Shown here: positions 7,666 to 14,120 of the stretch, in pieces
Numbering within the stretch: position 1 is the first letter of the stretch
Layout of the letters: each line of letters starts with the position of its first letter
Source: Chloroflexi bacterium UBA6019
GTDB lineage: Bacteria > Chloroflexota > Dormibacteria > Dormibacterales > Dormibacteraceae
Assembly (NCBI GenBank): GCA_002427995.1
Contig: DIZV01000050.1
Span: 1-15,421, forward strand
Reading direction: 5' to 3'
DNA length: 15,421 nt
Made by a program: the position numbers and the translations under genes
Notes under the pieces: generated by a model
The model's input: only the letters and a program-made list of their open reading frames with translations
The model's database searches: none
Told to the model about the DNA's origin: nothing

Positions 7666-8579
7666 CGGCGGTAGAGACCGGTCGACAGGTAGCGGTCACC
7701 GCTGTCCGGGAAGATCGTCACCACGACCCCTTCGGAGACGCGCTCGGCGAGCTTGGCCACCGCCCAGAGCGCCGCCCCCGACGAATGGCCGGCCAGGATC
7801 CCCTCTTTCCGGCTGAGGCTCCGGGCCAGGTCGTAGGCGGGTTCGGTGGGACTCTCCCAGAGCTCGTCGGCGTGCTCGGGGGTCCAGATCGCGGGGACGA
7901 TCGACCTCGGCAGGTGCTTCAGCCCCTCGAGCCCGTGAAATTCCTCCGGCATCACGGCGACGGTGGTGATCGAGGGGTCGTGCTCCTTCAGGCGCCGGGC
8001 TGTCCCGACGAAGGTCCCGGTCGTGCCGAGTCCGGCCACGAAGTGGGTGATCCGGCCGCCCGTCTGCTCGAGGATTTCGAGCGCGGTGCCGTGGTAGTGC
8101 GCCAGCGGGTTGGCGGGATTCGAGTACTGGTCGGGATAGAAGTAGAGGCCGGGATCGGCGGCGATCAGCTCGCGGACCATCCGGATGGCACCGTCAGAGC
8201 CCTCCAGGGGATCGGAGTAGACGATCTCGGCGCCGTAGGCGGCGATCAGCTGCTTGCGCTCCTCGGTGACGTTGCTGGGCATCACCAGCTTGACCCGGTA
8301 CCCCTTGGCGGCGCCGACCATGGCGTACGCGATGCCGGTGTTTCCGGAGGTGGAGTCGATCAGCACCTTGCCCGGGGTCAGCGCACCCCGCCGTTCGCCG
8401 TCCTCGACCATTGCCAGGGCGGCCCGGTCCTTCACCGAGCCACCCGGGTTGAACCACTCCGCCTTGGCGTAGACCTCGAGGCCGGGGTGCTCGGCCTCGA
8501 ACAGCCGGAGCCGCAGCAGCGGCGTGTTACCCACCAGCGCAAGGAGGCTTTTGGCGACGGTTCGGTCGCGGATCATCAT
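7662..8579 (-). CDS. cysM: Cysteine synthase of the CysM type (PLP enzyme)
   Basis: This fold-type II PLP enzyme replaces the beta substituent of an activated serine with sulfide or a thiocarboxylate sulfur to make cysteine. Conserved segments are VGNTPLLRL near the N-terminus, NPGGSVKDR with the PLP lysine (K50 from the ATG at 8579), STSGNTGIA (substrate loop), GLGTTGTFVG (phosphate loop) and FPDSGDRYLST near the end. The sequence resembles the CysM branch found beside M67 peptidases. The segment GLEGLKHLP has Lys near the place where mycobacterial CysM has the O-phosphoserine-binding Arg, so the activated-serine substrate is uncertain. An upstream TTG at 8585 is possible. It is less likely because it lies at the end of a -10 box, TACACT, which places transcription start on the ATG at 8579. 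This start gives 305 residues. Confidence 0.92.
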   Translation of the reverse strand: MMIRDRTVAKSLLALVGNTPLLRLRLFEAEHPGLEVYAKAEWFNPGGSVKDRAALAMVEDGERRGALTPGKVLIDSTSGNTGIAYAMVGAAKGYRVKLVMPSNVTEERKQLIAAYGAEIVYSDPLEGSDGAIRMVRELIAADPGLYFYPDQYSNPANPLAHYHGTALEILEQTGGRITHFVAGLGTTGTFVGTARRLKEHDPSITTVAVMPEEFHGLEGLKHLPRSIVPAIWTPEHADELWESPTEPAYDLARSLSRKEGILAGHSSGAALWAVAKLAERVSEGVVVTIFPDSGDRYLSTGLYRR

Positions 8580-8584
8580 CTGCA

Positions 8585-8590
8585 AGTGTA
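8585..8590 (-). promoter_or_regulatory. Candidate -10 box of cysM (leaderless)
   Basis: On the reverse strand TACACT (consensus TAnnnT) is followed by 5 bases and then ATG at 8579. This is the spacing expected if the transcript begins at the A of the start codon. It overlaps the alternative TTG start, which argues against that start. No -35 match was found. The 46-base gap 8586-8631 to the upstream small membrane protein gene holds nothing else recognisable. Confidence 0.55.
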
Positions 8591-8631
8591 GAAACCGGCT
8601 TCCGCCGCCCCCGAATTCCGGCTCGAACGGG

Positions 8632-8877
8632 CTAGCGGTAGAGCAGGACCAGCCCGATCCCCAGGAAGACCGCGCCCAGCCCGTAGCCGACCAGGCTCCG
8701 GCGGATCAGCGAGCCCCCCTCGGGCGCCAGGATGTTGAGAACCGCCTTGCCGATCAGCAGGCCGCCCGCCACCATCGCCAGCGCCGGGTGCTTGTCGGGC
8801 GTCGGCAGGAGCGCGTAGGCCAGCACGGCGGCGAAGACCACCACCTCACCGAGCTGGACCAGGGTGTAGACCCGCAT
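8632..8877 (-). CDS. Small membrane protein of unknown function
   Basis: This 81-residue, strongly hydrophobic protein probably has three membrane helices: about residues 7-24 (VQLGEVVVFAAVLAYALL), 31-51 (PALAMVAGGLLIGKAVLNI) and 61-80 (SLVGYGLGAVFLGIGLVLLY), with a short charged loop TPDKH between the first two. I do not recognise a family. The start is ATG at 8877, ten bases after the stop of the PLP enzyme gene, with no clear Shine-Dalgarno, so it is probably translated from the same transcript. The cysM promoter follows it. Coding potential is supported by tight packing and the regular helix pattern. Confidence 0.75.
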   Translation of the reverse strand: MRVYTLVQLGEVVVFAAVLAYALLPTPDKHPALAMVAGGLLIGKAVLNILAPEGGSLIRRSLVGYGLGAVFLGIGLVLLYR

Positions 8878-8887
8878 CAGCCGCTGA

Positions 8888-10048
8888 CTAGGTGCCGAGC
8901 GCCTGGAGGAAGTCCTCGATGATGTCGCTCGCCTCCTCGATGCCGGCGGAGATGCGAACCGTGCCAGGATGGATGCCGAGGGCGGCGCGTTCCTCCGGCG
9001 TCAGGTTGCGATGGGAGGTCACCTCGGGGTGGGACACGGTGGTCTCGACCCCGGCCAGGCTGGCGGCGAAGCTGACCATCCGGAAGCGGTCGAGGAGGCG
9101 CTGGACGGTCGGTAGGCCTCCCTCGAGCTGGACCGCCAGCATCCCGCCGGCACCGTCGGGGAGCAACCGCCGCGCCAGCTCCTCCTGCGCGGATCCGGGC
9201 AGCGTCGGGTAATGGACCCCGCTCACCGTGGGCGCCTCCTGGAGCGCCTCCGCCAGGGCGAGCGCGTTGGCGCTCATCCGGGCGATCCGGAGCGGCAGCG
9301 TCCGGAGGCCGCGGACGGCCAGCCAGGCCTCGAAGGGCCCCAGCGTCGTGCCAAGGCGGCTCGCCCTCGCCGCCGCGGCCCGGATGGCGTCGCGGGGCCC
9401 GACCGTCACGCCGGCCGTGAGGTCGGAATGGCCGCCGATGTACTTGGTCGCGCTGTGGACGGATAGCGTGGCCCCCAGCTCCAGGGGCCGGCAGAGGATC
9501 GGCGTCGCGAAGGTGTTGTCCACCAGAACCGGCACGCCGCTCTCCGCCGCCAGCCGGCAGATCGCCTCCAGGTCGGCGACCCTCACCAGGGGATTGGTGA
9601 TCGTCTCGCAGACGACCAACCCGGCACCGACGAGTGCCCCTCTGACCGCCTCGAGGTCGGTGAAGTCGACGATCCGGGTCGTGTAACCGGCCGGCTCCAG
9701 CTCCTGCCGGAAGAGGACCCAGGTGCCGCCATAGAGGTCGAGCGGGGCGACGATCGGGCACGGTCGGGGCGCCAGGGCGCTGATCCCGACCAGGATCGCC
9801 GCCATCCCCGAGCTGGTCGCGACGCCCGCCTCCGCGCCCTCCAGCTCGGCGACCGCCTCCGCCAGCATGGCGACGTTCTCGTTCGAGATCCGGGAGTAGT
9901 AGTGACCGGCCACGTCGCCGCGGGCGACGGCGTCGTAGTCCTCGAGGTTGTCGTAGACATAGACCGCCGTCTGGACGATCGGCGGGCTGAGCGGGGCCCG
10001 GGCCGTCTTCCGATGGCCCGCGTGAACCGCCCGGCTGCCGGGTTGCAT
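8888..10048 (-). CDS. Cystathionine gamma-synthase/lyase-type PLP enzyme
   Basis: This 386-residue enzyme of the Cys/Met metabolism PLP family is cytoplasmic and probably tetrameric. It carries YYSRISNEN (50-58; Y and R bind PLP phosphate across subunits), SSGMAA (79-84), YGGT (106-109), DNTFATP (177-183; D177 contacts the PLP ring) and the Schiff-base lysine K202 in SATKYIGGHSD. The C-terminal VRISAGIE holds the carboxylate-binding Arg. The usual NPT after YSRxxN reads NEN here, a small oddity. Sequence alone does not separate gamma-synthase, gamma-lyase and O-acetylhomoserine sulfhydrylase. Nearby cysM and a Mec-like peptidase suggest transsulfuration. The ATG at 10048 directly follows the enolase TAG with no spacer, so translation is probably coupled to enolase. 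Confidence 0.9.
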   Translation of the reverse strand: MQPGSRAVHAGHRKTARAPLSPPIVQTAVYVYDNLEDYDAVARGDVAGHYYSRISNENVAMLAEAVAELEGAEAGVATSSGMAAILVGISALAPRPCPIVAPLDLYGGTWVLFRQELEPAGYTTRIVDFTDLEAVRGALVGAGLVVCETITNPLVRVADLEAICRLAAESGVPVLVDNTFATPILCRPLELGATLSVHSATKYIGGHSDLTAGVTVGPRDAIRAAAARASRLGTTLGPFEAWLAVRGLRTLPLRIARMSANALALAEALQEAPTVSGVHYPTLPGSAQEELARRLLPDGAGGMLAVQLEGGLPTVQRLLDRFRMVSFAASLAGVETTVSHPEVTSHRNLTPEERAALGIHPGTVRISAGIEEASDIIEDFLQALGT

Positions 10049-11326
10049 CTAGCCCGACCCGAGCAGGTCGGCACCGGCGTAGCGGGCCGCCGCGCCCAGC
10101 TCACGCTCGATCGCCAGCAGCCGGTTGTACTTGGCCACCCGCTCGGACCGGGCGGGGGCGCCGGTCTTGATCATCCCCACCCCGGTGGCGACGGCGAGGT
10201 CGGCGATCGTCGTATCCTCGGTCTCGCCCGACCGATGCGACATCACGGCGCTGTAGTCGGCCGTCCGCGCCAGCGCGATCGCGTCAAAGGTCTCGGTGAG
10301 GGTGCCGATCTGGTTCACTTTGAGCAGGATCGAGTTGGCGACACCCCGGTCGATCCCCTCCTGGAGGCGGCGGACGTTGGTGACGAAGAGGTCGTCGCCG
10401 ACCAGCTGGATCCTGCCACCGAGGCGCTCGGTGAGGAGCGTCCAACCCTCCCAGTCGTCCTCCGCCATGCCGTCCTCGATGGAGATGATCGGGTAGCGCT
10501 CGACCCAGCCGGCGTAGAGGTCGACCAGCCCGGCCGCGTCGAGCGTGCGGCCCTCGCCCGCGAGCTCGTAGCGGCCGTCTCGGAAGAACTCGCTCGCGGC
10601 CGGGTCGAGGGCGATGGCGATGTCGTCACCGGGGGTGTAGCCGGCCTTCTTGATCGCCTCCACGAGCAGCTCAAGGGCCTCTTCATTGGAGTCGAGCCGA
10701 GGCGCGAAACCACCCTCGTCCCCGACCCCGCCCGACAGCTTGCGGTCGTGGAGCACCTTCTTCAGCGCCTGGTACACCTCCGCCACAGCGCGAAGCGCGT
10801 CGGCGAACGTGGCGGGGCCGACCGGGCAGACCATGAACTCCTGGAGGTCGACGTTGTTGTCGGCGTGAACGCCGCCGTTGAGCACGTTCGCCAGCGGCAG
10901 CGGGAGCAACCGGGCCTGGGCGCCGCCGAGATAGCGATAGAGAGGCGTGCCGATCGACGCCGCCGCCGCGTGCGCGGTCGCCAGCGAGACGCCGAGGATC
11001 GCGTTGGCGCCGAGCCGCCCCTTGTTGTCACTGTGGTCGAGCTCGAGCAGCGCCTGGTCGAGGCCGGCCTGGTCGAGCACATCAAGGCCGATCACGGCCT
11101 GGGCCAGGTCGACGTTGACGTTGTGGACCGCCTTCAGGACGCCCTTGCCGCCGAACCGGCGGCCGTCGCCGTCGCGCAGCTCGACCGCCTCGTGGGCCCC
11201 GGTCGAGGCCCCCGAGGGCACGACAGCCGTGCCCCGACCGGAATGGGTGCTCACCGTGACCGAAATCGTGGGGTTGCCACGGGAGTCGAGAACCTCGAGC
11301 GCCGAGACTCCCTCGATCGGTATCAC
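10049..11326 (-). CDS. eno: Enolase (phosphopyruvate hydratase)
   Basis: This enzyme interconverts 2-phosphoglycerate and phosphoenolpyruvate in glycolysis. The 425-residue protein is full length. It opens with EVLDSRGNPT and carries the catalytic loop PSGASTGAHEAVELRDGD, GDEGGFAP (substrate Glu), metal ligands in SIEDGMAEDDW and GDDLFVTN, the base K336 in LLKVNQIGTLTET, the signature SHRSGETEDTTIADLAVA (H364, R365, S366) and K387 in KTGAPARSER. The start is GTG at 11326. A -10 box TAGAAT ends 7 bases upstream and no Shine-Dalgarno is present, so a leaderless GTG-initiated transcript is likely. It lies downstream of a D-Ala-D-Ala carboxypeptidase gene with a 19-base gap. Confidence 0.98.
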   Translation of the reverse strand: MIPIEGVSALEVLDSRGNPTISVTVSTHSGRGTAVVPSGASTGAHEAVELRDGDGRRFGGKGVLKAVHNVNVDLAQAVIGLDVLDQAGLDQALLELDHSDNKGRLGANAILGVSLATAHAAAASIGTPLYRYLGGAQARLLPLPLANVLNGGVHADNNVDLQEFMVCPVGPATFADALRAVAEVYQALKKVLHDRKLSGGVGDEGGFAPRLDSNEEALELLVEAIKKAGYTPGDDIAIALDPAASEFFRDGRYELAGEGRTLDAAGLVDLYAGWVERYPIISIEDGMAEDDWEGWTLLTERLGGRIQLVGDDLFVTNVRRLQEGIDRGVANSILLKVNQIGTLTETFDAIALARTADYSAVMSHRSGETEDTTIADLAVATGVGMIKTGAPARSERVAKYNRLLAIERELGAAARYAGADLLGSG

Positions 11327-11333
11327 TCGGTCG

Positions 11334-11339
11334 ATTCTA
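11334..11339 (-). promoter_or_regulatory. Candidate -10 box of eno (leaderless)
   Basis: On the reverse strand TAGAAT matches TAnnnT (5 of 6 with TATAAT) and is followed by 7 bases, CGACCGA, and the GTG start. It lies in the 19-base gap after the carboxypeptidase stop. It is the best-looking promoter in the window, although no -35 box is evident. Confidence 0.6.
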
Positions 11340-11345
11340 GAGTCG

Positions 11346-12398
11346 CTACCGAACCGGGGTTGAGAAGCCGTAGTCCATCAGCTTCACGCCGTCGCCGAAC
11401 ATGATGTCGGAGCCCATCACCACCAGCAGGAGGTGGCGTCCGCCCCGCGTGGCGGTAGCGACCAGGCAGCCGCCGGCGTCGTTCGTGAACCCGGTCTTGA
11501 GCCCCGTGGCGCCGGGGTAGACGTCGAGGAAGTGGTTCACGTTGTGCGGATAGAAGACGGGGTGGGAGCCGCTCGCGGGCAGGTAGGTGTCGCGGGTGGC
11601 GGCGATCGCCGTCAGCTCCGGGTAATTCCTCTCGATGTAGGCGGCGAGGACGGCCAGGTCGTAGGCGGAGGTGTGGTTGGCGGGGTCGGTGAGGCCGTTC
11701 GGCGTGCTGAAGTGGGTGTCGCGGAGGTGCAGGTAGGCGGCCTTGCGGTTCATCAGGTAGAGGAAGCGGTCGAGCGGGACAACGCCATCGGCGAGCGCGA
11801 AGGCAGCGTCGTTGCCGGAGTTGAGGAGGGCTCCGTAGAGGAGATCCCGCACGGTCAGGACCTGGCCCGCGGCGAGGCCCATCCGGCTCGGCTCGGCGGC
11901 CGCCGCCTCGCCCGTGACGGTGACCGGCGTGTCCAGCCCGGTGAGATCGCTCGCGACGACCGCCGTCATCAGCTTGGTCAGGCTGGCCGGGGCGCGCACC
12001 AGGTGCGCGTCCTTGACCCAGAGAACGCGGTTGGAGTCGAGGTCGAGGAGCACTGCGCTCCGGGCGTGGAGGCCGAGGTCCGGTTCGGCGCCGGCGTCGA
12101 AGGCGGCGACGGCGAAGGTCGGGATGACCTCGTCGCGGGGGACTGAGATCGGCCGCCCCGAGACGGCCTGCGGCGCCGGTCCGGCGACTGCCGCCCTGCC
12201 GCCGGCACCGGGCCCGAACAGGCCGAGGGTGAAGGGGGCGGCCGCGCTGACCGCGACACCGCAGCCGACGGTCAGAAGGAGCACCAGCAGAAAGGCAAAG
12301 AGGTCACGCCGCCGGCGAGCACGACGTCGCTCGTACCGGCGCTCCCTGGGTGTGACGTTTGCGAGGACGGGGGAGCGAGCTTGCAAGCTCGCCAGCAA
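11346..12398 (-). CDS. D-alanyl-D-alanine carboxypeptidase (penicillin-binding protein 5/6-like, S11 family)
   Basis: This serine peptidase trims the terminal D-Ala from peptidoglycan peptides outside the membrane. Residues 16-31 are very basic and are followed by one hydrophobic segment at about 32-54 (FAFLLVLLLTVGCGVAVSAA), a signal anchor or signal peptide with the positive side in the cytoplasm. A low-complexity Gly/Ala/Pro linker leads to the catalytic domain. Its three motifs are SLTK (S139, K142), SGN (194-196) and KTG (301-303). It ends shortly after the catalytic domain, without the usual PBP5 C-terminal beta domain. The start is uncertain: TTG at 12398 or TTG at 12386. The frame is closed upstream by the TGA of the 108-residue gene, which is in the same frame. 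A -10-like TATCCT and an 18-base palindrome lie at the 5' end. Confidence 0.92.
   Translation of the reverse strand: MLASLQARSPVLANVTPRERRYERRRARRRRDLFAFLLVLLLTVGCGVAVSAAAPFTLGLFGPGAGGRAAVAGPAPQAVSGRPISVPRDEVIPTFAVAAFDAGAEPDLGLHARSAVLLDLDSNRVLWVKDAHLVRAPASLTKLMTAVVASDLTGLDTPVTVTGEAAAAEPSRMGLAAGQVLTVRDLLYGALLNSGNDAAFALADGVVPLDRFLYLMNRKAAYLHLRDTHFSTPNGLTDPANHTSAYDLAVLAAYIERNYPELTAIAATRDTYLPASGSHPVFYPHNVNHFLDVYPGATGLKTGFTNDAGGCLVATATRGGRHLLLVVMGSDIMFGDGVKLMDYGFSTPVR
12375..12392. repeat. Perfect 18-base palindrome at the carboxypeptidase 5' end
   Basis: GCGAGCTTGCAAGCTCGC reads the same on both strands. It covers the first codons of the carboxypeptidase gene and the predicted transcription start, just downstream of the -10-like TATCCT. 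It could be a binding site for a dimeric repressor or an mRNA hairpin at the start of the gene. No function is shown. Confidence 0.6.
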
Positions 12399-12403
12399 GG
12401 ATA
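12398..12403 (-). promoter_or_regulatory. Weak candidate -10 box before the carboxypeptidase gene
   Basis: On the reverse strand TATCCT (TAnnnT) ends at the first T of the TTG at 12398. If used, transcription would start near 12391-12390 and the TTG at 12386 would be the first usable start, with a leader of about four bases. This conflicts with initiation at 12398. Confidence 0.35.
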
Positions 12404-12419
12404 GGGTCTCGGCGCCCCA

Positions 12420-12746
12420 TCAGTCCACTGGCAGGCTCCCCAGCTCGGCTTCGATCCGGAGCAGCCGCGCGACGCAGGAGCGGGCCGGCTCCCCCGCCTC
12501 GCCGGCCGCGGCCCAGAGCGGCTGGTTGCCCTCCTGCCGGCGCTGGTCGAGGAGCGCTGCGTGGTCGGCCGTCAGGCGCCCGTCGCGAGCGAGGGTGGCG
12601 GTCACGATCGGCTCCAGCCAGGCGTCGTAGAGGGCGATCTCGTGGAGGTGGGGGCTGTTGCTCCGGCCACCGGGAAAGGGGATCGCCCGGTGCTCGCTCC
12701 AGAGCTTGCGAAGCCGCCTCGCCGCCGGCGCCGCCGAGCTGCTCAG
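12420..12746 (-). CDS. Unknown 108-residue protein, apparent CTG start
   Basis: The frame continues past the end of the isocitrate dehydrogenase gene as a plausible soluble protein: LRKLWSEHRAIPFPGGR, then NSPHLHEIALYDAWLEPIV, ADHAALLDQRRQEGNQPLW and a C-terminal helix VARLLRIEAELGSLPVD. It looks mostly helical and I do not recognise a family. No ATG, GTG or TTG occurs in frame between the dehydrogenase stop and a GTG deep inside the conserved-looking helix. CTG at 12746 forms CTGA with the dehydrogenase stop and is the simplest start. A start further upstream, inside the dehydrogenase gene, is the alternative. The stop lies 21 bases before the carboxypeptidase start and in the same frame. 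Confidence 0.6.
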   Translation of the reverse strand: MSSSAAPAARRLRKLWSEHRAIPFPGGRSNSPHLHEIALYDAWLEPIVTATLARDGRLTADHAALLDQRRQEGNQPLWAAAGEAGEPARSCVARLLRIEAELGSLPVD

Positions 12747-13840
12747 CTCAGCTTGGCGATGATCGCGTCGGCGACCTGGGAGGTGCCGACGGCGGAGGGA
12801 TCGTCGCGTTCCTTCTTCATGTCGTAGGTGAGAGCCTTGCCCTCCCTGATCACCGAGGCGATGGCCGCCTCCATCCGGTCGGCGGCCTCGGTCTCCTCCA
12901 GGTGGCGGAGCATCAGCACGCCCGAGAGCATCACGGCCATCGGGTTGACCTTGTTCTGTCCGGTGTACTTCGGCGCTGAGCCGTGGGTGGCCTCGAAGAC
13001 GGCTGCCGCCACGCCCATGTTCGCGCCCGGTGCCAGGCCGAGGCCGCCGATCATCCCGGCGCCGAGGTCGGAGATGATATCGCCGTAGAGGTTGGGGCAG
13101 CAGAGGACGTCGTACTCGTAGGGTCGCAGCACCAGCTGCATGCACATGTTGTCGACGATGCGGTCGTTGAACTCGATGTCGGGATTCCGCTCGGCGACCT
13201 TGCGGGCGGTGGCCAGGAAGAGACCGTCGGTGTGCTTCATGATGTTCGCCTTGTGCACGGCGGTGACCAGCCGCCGGCCCATCCGCCGCGCGTAGTCGAA
13301 CGCATACTGGACGATCCGCTCCGTCCCGCTGACCGAGATCGGCTTGATCGAGAGCCCGCTGTCGGGACGGATCTTCTTACCCGATCGCCGCGAGATCTCC
13401 TCGATCAGCTCGGTGCAGTCCTCGGTACCAAGCTCGAACTCGATGCCGGCGTAGATGTCCTCGGTGTTCTCCCGCACGATCACGAAGTCGAGGTCGTCGC
13501 GCAGGTTGCGAGCGCCCTTGTAGGCCTTCACCGGCCGCACCAGGGCATAGAGGTCGAGCTCCTGGCGAAGCGCGACGTTGACGCTCCGGAAGCCGGTGCC
13601 GATCGGCGTTCCCACCGGTCCTTTGAGGGCGACCATGGTGCGGCGGATGGAATCGAGGGTCCGCTGCGGCAGCGGCGTCCCGTATTCCTTCATGGCGCTC
13701 TCGCCGGCGGGCTGGACGTCCCACTCGAACTCGACGCCGGTCGCCTCCAGGACCCGGAGGGACGCATCGCAGATCTCCGGCCCGACGCCGTCGCCTGGCA
13801 GCAGGGTGACCGCGTGCCGGGTCAAGGTCTTTTCAGTCAT
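12743..13840 (-). CDS. icd: Isocitrate dehydrogenase, NADP-type features
   Basis: This 365-residue isocitrate/isopropylmalate-family dehydrogenase oxidises isocitrate to 2-oxoglutarate in the TCA cycle. It opens with LLPGDGVGPEI. The isocitrate-binding segment is SVNVALRQELDLYALVRPVK, followed by ENTEDIYAGIEFE, the catalytic Lys in HKANIMKHTDG, and the metal aspartates in NLYGDIISDLGAG. Cofactor choice can be read from HGSAPKYTGQNKVNP: K291 and Y292 match K344 and Y345 of the E. coli NADP enzyme, where NAD enzymes have Asp-Ile. Y339 in TYDMKK matches Y391, with Lys in place of R395. NADP is therefore inferred, although the overall length resembles NAD-type enzymes. The start is ATG at 13840, 21 bases after the ferredoxin stop, with no clear Shine-Dalgarno. 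The stop overlaps the next gene. Confidence 0.88.
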   Translation of the reverse strand: MTEKTLTRHAVTLLPGDGVGPEICDASLRVLEATGVEFEWDVQPAGESAMKEYGTPLPQRTLDSIRRTMVALKGPVGTPIGTGFRSVNVALRQELDLYALVRPVKAYKGARNLRDDLDFVIVRENTEDIYAGIEFELGTEDCTELIEEISRRSGKKIRPDSGLSIKPISVSGTERIVQYAFDYARRMGRRLVTAVHKANIMKHTDGLFLATARKVAERNPDIEFNDRIVDNMCMQLVLRPYEYDVLCCPNLYGDIISDLGAGMIGGLGLAPGANMGVAAAVFEATHGSAPKYTGQNKVNPMAVMLSGVLMLRHLEETEAADRMEAAIASVIREGKALTYDMKKERDDPSAVGTSQVADAIIAKLS

Positions 13841-13861
13841 CCGAGCGCAAACGAAAGCCCG

Positions 13862-14104
13862 CTACTTCTTGAAGTAGTCGACGTTGATCTGGATGAAGTT
13901 CCGCCACTCCTCGGGAACCTCGTCCTCGGGGTAGATGGCGTCAACCGGGCAGGGATCGACGCAGGCACCGCAGTCGATGCACTCGTCGGGATCGATGAAG
14001 TACATGTCCGACGCGTCGTCGCTGTGGATGCAGTCCACCGGGCAGACCTCGACGCAGGACGCATCCTTCAGGCCGACGCAGGGCTGCGTGATGACGTAGG
14101 CCAT
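13862..14104 (-). CDS. fdxA: 7Fe ferredoxin of the FdxA type
   Basis: This 80-residue cytoplasmic electron carrier has one [3Fe-4S] and one [4Fe-4S] cluster. The first half has the spaced cysteines CVGLKDASCVEVCPVDCIH, the second DECIDCGACVDPCPVDAI. The C-terminal part (VPEEWRNFIQINVDYF) matches the extension seen in mycobacterial and Thermus ferredoxins. The start is ATG at 14104, giving MAYVITQPC, the normal N-terminus; longer forms would run back into the response regulator gene. A -10-like TAACAT lies 10 bases upstream. It precedes isocitrate dehydrogenase by 21 bases, so electrons or NADP metabolism may connect the two (inference). Confidence 0.95.
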   Translation of the reverse strand: MAYVITQPCVGLKDASCVEVCPVDCIHSDDASDMYFIDPDECIDCGACVDPCPVDAIYPEDEVPEEWRNFIQINVDYFKK

Positions 14105-14114
14105 GGCGTGCCGA

Positions 14115-14120
14115 ATGTTA
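14115..14120 (-). promoter_or_regulatory. Candidate -10 box of the ferredoxin gene
   Basis: On the reverse strand TAACAT (TAnnnT) follows directly after the response regulator TGA and ends 10 bases before the ATG at 14104. The expected transcription start would leave a leader of only about three bases. No Shine-Dalgarno is seen, which fits a leaderless or near-leaderless transcript. Confidence 0.4.

Noticed and set aside
9902..11404. Plus-strand open frame (500 codons) opposite enolase and the PLP enzyme
   Set aside because: Antisense shadow with no family signal; enolase on the other strand is complete and unmistakable.
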